Shown piece by piece: positions 63,038 to 64,000 of a stretch of DNA of 64,000 bases (its first letter is position 1; each line of letters begins with the position of its first letter). A program made the translations under genes and the position numbers. Below the pieces are notes generated by a model. It saw only the letters and a program-made list of their open reading frames with translations, did not search any database and was not told where the DNA came from. Origin of the DNA: JAIOSF01 sp047159865 (GTDB lineage Bacteria > Campylobacterota > Campylobacteria > Campylobacterales > Arcobacteraceae); the NCBI RefSeq assembly GCF_047159865.1, contig NZ_AP038804.1, positions 434,001 to 498,000 on the forward strand, written 5' to 3'.

Positions 63038-63415
63038 AAAAAAAGAGAAGGTTAATTACTCCTTCTCGTATCTGTTAATAATTATTCAAAAAGATTTATA
63101 ATATAGCTGAGTCATAAACTTCAAGTCTATAAACACTTTTTTCTCGATAACAAAGAATGTTAATTACTCATTCTTGTATCTGTAATAATCATTCAAAAAG
63201 ATTTACAATTTAGCTCTCTGTCATAAACTTAAAGTCTAAAATACTTTTCTTTCGATAGTAAAGAAGTTGTAAGTCTCTCTTGTTACCAAGACCTTCGACA
63301 AATTTATTAATCTTCAATTAAAAGCCTTTAAGCTACAACCTCAATTCCGCATCAAAGAAGGGACTCGAACCCTTGTTGGTTGTGCATAAGCTAAAGAAGA
63401 TTTCTTCTTTTCTTA
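63038..63415 (-). ncRNA. Candidate structured non-coding RNA of the element
   Basis: Minus-strand unit bounded by a near-consensus promoter (TTGACA at 63446-63451 and TATATAAT at 63421-63428) and an intrinsic terminator (GAGAAGG/CCTTCTC then seven T, 63038-63067). No coding frame fills it. From 5' it holds a hairpin AAGAAG-AAAT-CTTCTT, a tRNA T-arm-like hairpin AAGGG-TTCGAGT-CCCTT (about 63353-63369), then two tandem 110-base units. No D arm, anticodon arm or 5' acceptor partner is visible, so it is not an ordinary tRNA. Confidence 0.4.
63041..63259. repeat. Tandem 110-bp repeat with compensatory hairpin changes
   Basis: Units about 63041-63149 and 63150-63259 share AATAAT(T/C)ATTCAAAAAG, TCATAAACTT and TTTCGATA-type blocks, about 80% identical by eye. 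Each starts with a hairpin around an identical loop TTAATTACT: stems GAGAAGG/CCTTCTC and AAGAATG/CATTCTT. Two stem positions changed on both sides (G-C to A-T and G-C to T-A), keeping pairing. Confidence 0.7.
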
Positions 63416-63420
63416 CTGTA

Positions 63421-63451
63421 ATTATATAAAAATCTGAAAACAAAATGTCAA
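63421..63451 (-). promoter_or_regulatory. Sigma70-type promoter of the candidate RNA
   Basis: TTGACA (plus-strand TGTCAA, 63446-63451), 17 bases, TATATA(AT) at about 63421-63428. One of the few clear -35 boxes in the window. Confidence 0.55.
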
Positions 63452-63540
63452 AAGTGGAATTAAAAAAACGACTAAAATAGCCTAATTTGTTATAATCAGC
63501 GATGTAATCATTAAAAGAAATTTACAAATTTTTTATTTAT

Positions 63541-63578
63541 TTGTAAAAAATTGTAAAGTTTTGTAAAGTTTTGTAGAG
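63541..63578 (+). repeat. 10-bp-period TTGTAAAG array
   Basis: Units at 63541, 63551, 63561 and 63571 (TTGTAAAAAA, TTGTAAAGTT, TTGTAAAGTT, TTGTAGAG). Same last-unit change as the other arrays. Confidence 0.75.
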
Positions 63579-63615
63579 AAAAAAATGGGTTTTTTGGTGG
63601 TAAGGGGAGTTTTAC

Positions 63616-63652
63616 CTACTGAGCTGGTAGTATTTAACTACCCAGCTGGTAG
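63616..63652. repeat. Pair of AGCTGGTAG palindromes
   Basis: CTACTGAGCTGGTAG (63616-63630) and CTACCCAGCTGGTAG (63638-63652), 22 bases apart, each an imperfect dyad. The right one is followed by TTTTTT. They can also pair with each other. The position, just after the minus-strand gene's stop, allows a terminator or an operator pair. Confidence 0.5.
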
Positions 63653-63656
63653 TTTT

Positions 63657-63992
63657 TTATGGAAAAAGAATTTCCTTTTTCTTTATATAGAAAGAAGAAA
63701 TAAACTCTGAGTCTTTTTCTGTAATAATAAGTTCCTTAGAGAAAGAACTATAAGAATTTTTCTCTAAAATATATTTCATAGTTAAAGAATCAACCTTTTG
63801 ATTCAATACAACATAATACAATAAGTTTTTATCTGTATTGTATTTATATTTAACTACTTTAAATCTTTCTTTTATATGTTGGTACTTTAAATCAGTTAGA
63901 AGCTCTCTTCTACCATTTTTATATACAACTAAGTGAACATCTTTTTCTGCATAGTCAAGATATATCTCTGGAAATATATCTTTACATTGCAT
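63657..63992 (-). CDS. Unrecognised protein, possibly continuing beyond the window
   Basis: At least 111 residues; the frame stays open for two codons upstream of ATG 63992 to the window edge, so the start is unsure. Lys/Tyr-rich (VKYKYNTDKNLLYYVVLNQKVDSLTMKYILEKN), no membrane segment. No family recognised. It has element-like codon use and ends just before the AGCTGGTAG palindromes. Confidence 0.45.
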   Translation of the reverse strand: MQCKDIFPEIYLDYAEKDVHLVVYKNGRRELLTDLKYQHIKERFKVVKYKYNTDKNLLYYVVLNQKVDSLTMKYILEKNSYSSFSKELIITEKDSEFISSFYIKKKEILFP

Positions 63993-64000
63993 ATACTCTA

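Noticed and set aside
63347..63420. A complete tRNA gene
   Set aside because: Only a T arm is present; no D arm, anticodon arm or acceptor partner could be found.
63583..63708. Plus-strand frame starting ATG 63583 (41 codons)
   Set aside because: No ribosome site; it covers the AGCTGGTAG hairpins and the 3' end of the minus-strand gene.

Overview
The window is AT-rich DNA from a Campylobacterota (epsilonproteobacterial) genome, most likely an Arcobacter-type species. The inference rests on base composition, protein family flavour and gene neighbourhood: a split b/b' F-ATPase operon next to parAB, birA, fmt, proB and obg, with tolQRAB-pal-cpoB directly downstream of atpC. No species can be named from the sequence alone.

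Positions 1-37.85 kb are ordinary chromosome. The first 5 kb hold the end of a fructose-1,6-bisphosphatase, carboxynorspermidine decarboxylase (nspC), an HDOD protein, an MnmC2-type FAD oxidoreductase and a second, complete FBPase. At 5.2-8.7 kb a translationally coupled trio encodes a TonB-dependent receptor, a small periplasmic protein and a diguanylate cyclase. At 8.9-12.8 kb is an RND efflux pump with its adaptor. Then come a patatin, tRNA-Ser, murJ, a periplasmic cyclophilin, lrgAB, mtn-fabD and slyD. From about 36 kb down to 19 kb nearly everything is on the minus strand: dnaG, ridA, rplU-rpmA, obg-proB-fmt-birA-parA-parB, atpF'-F-H-A-G-D-C, tolQRAB-pal-cpoB. tRNA-Arg and tRNA-Gly close the chromosome part.

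From 37.86 kb to the right edge lies an integrated conjugative element. Its left boundary is the 3' half of a tRNA-Leu(GAG) gene whose 5' half is missing, followed by a tyrosine recombinase. The left arm (38-43 kb) has an integrase/HTH operon, repeated palindromic operators, a leucine-rich-variant repeat protein and a ParA partnered with a tandem-duplicated ribbon-helix-helix protein. The middle (43.6-47.1 kb) is an anti-restriction and lipoprotein cargo: a stand-alone ArdC N-terminal domain, a DUF2958 protein, ArdA and exported proteins. The right arm (47.1-61 kb) encodes the mating-pair part of an F-type type IV secretion system: TraN-like protein, a 1222-residue Cys-rich protein with a C-type lectin-like domain, TraF, TraH and a TraG with a long repetitive tail. 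The relaxase, coupling protein, remaining T4SS genes and right attachment site are not seen and presumably lie beyond 64 kb.

The most notable structure is in the element's non-coding DNA. (1) Arrays of TTGTAAAG-type units at exactly 10-bp period, each ending in TTGTAGA, occur at six places, two of them in front of the ParA/RHH operon. (2) A family of near-identical promoters (CTATAACTA -10 region) precedes the transfer operons. (3) A conserved structured leader precedes both anti-restriction genes. (4) A nested inverted repeat lies near 62 kb. (5) A candidate structured RNA at 63.04-63.41 kb has its own promoter, a tRNA T-arm-like hairpin, two tandem units with compensatory stem changes and a terminator. 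I infer a co-ordinated, element-wide control or segregation system built on the duplicated RHH protein and the dispersed 10-bp arrays; this is a hypothesis.
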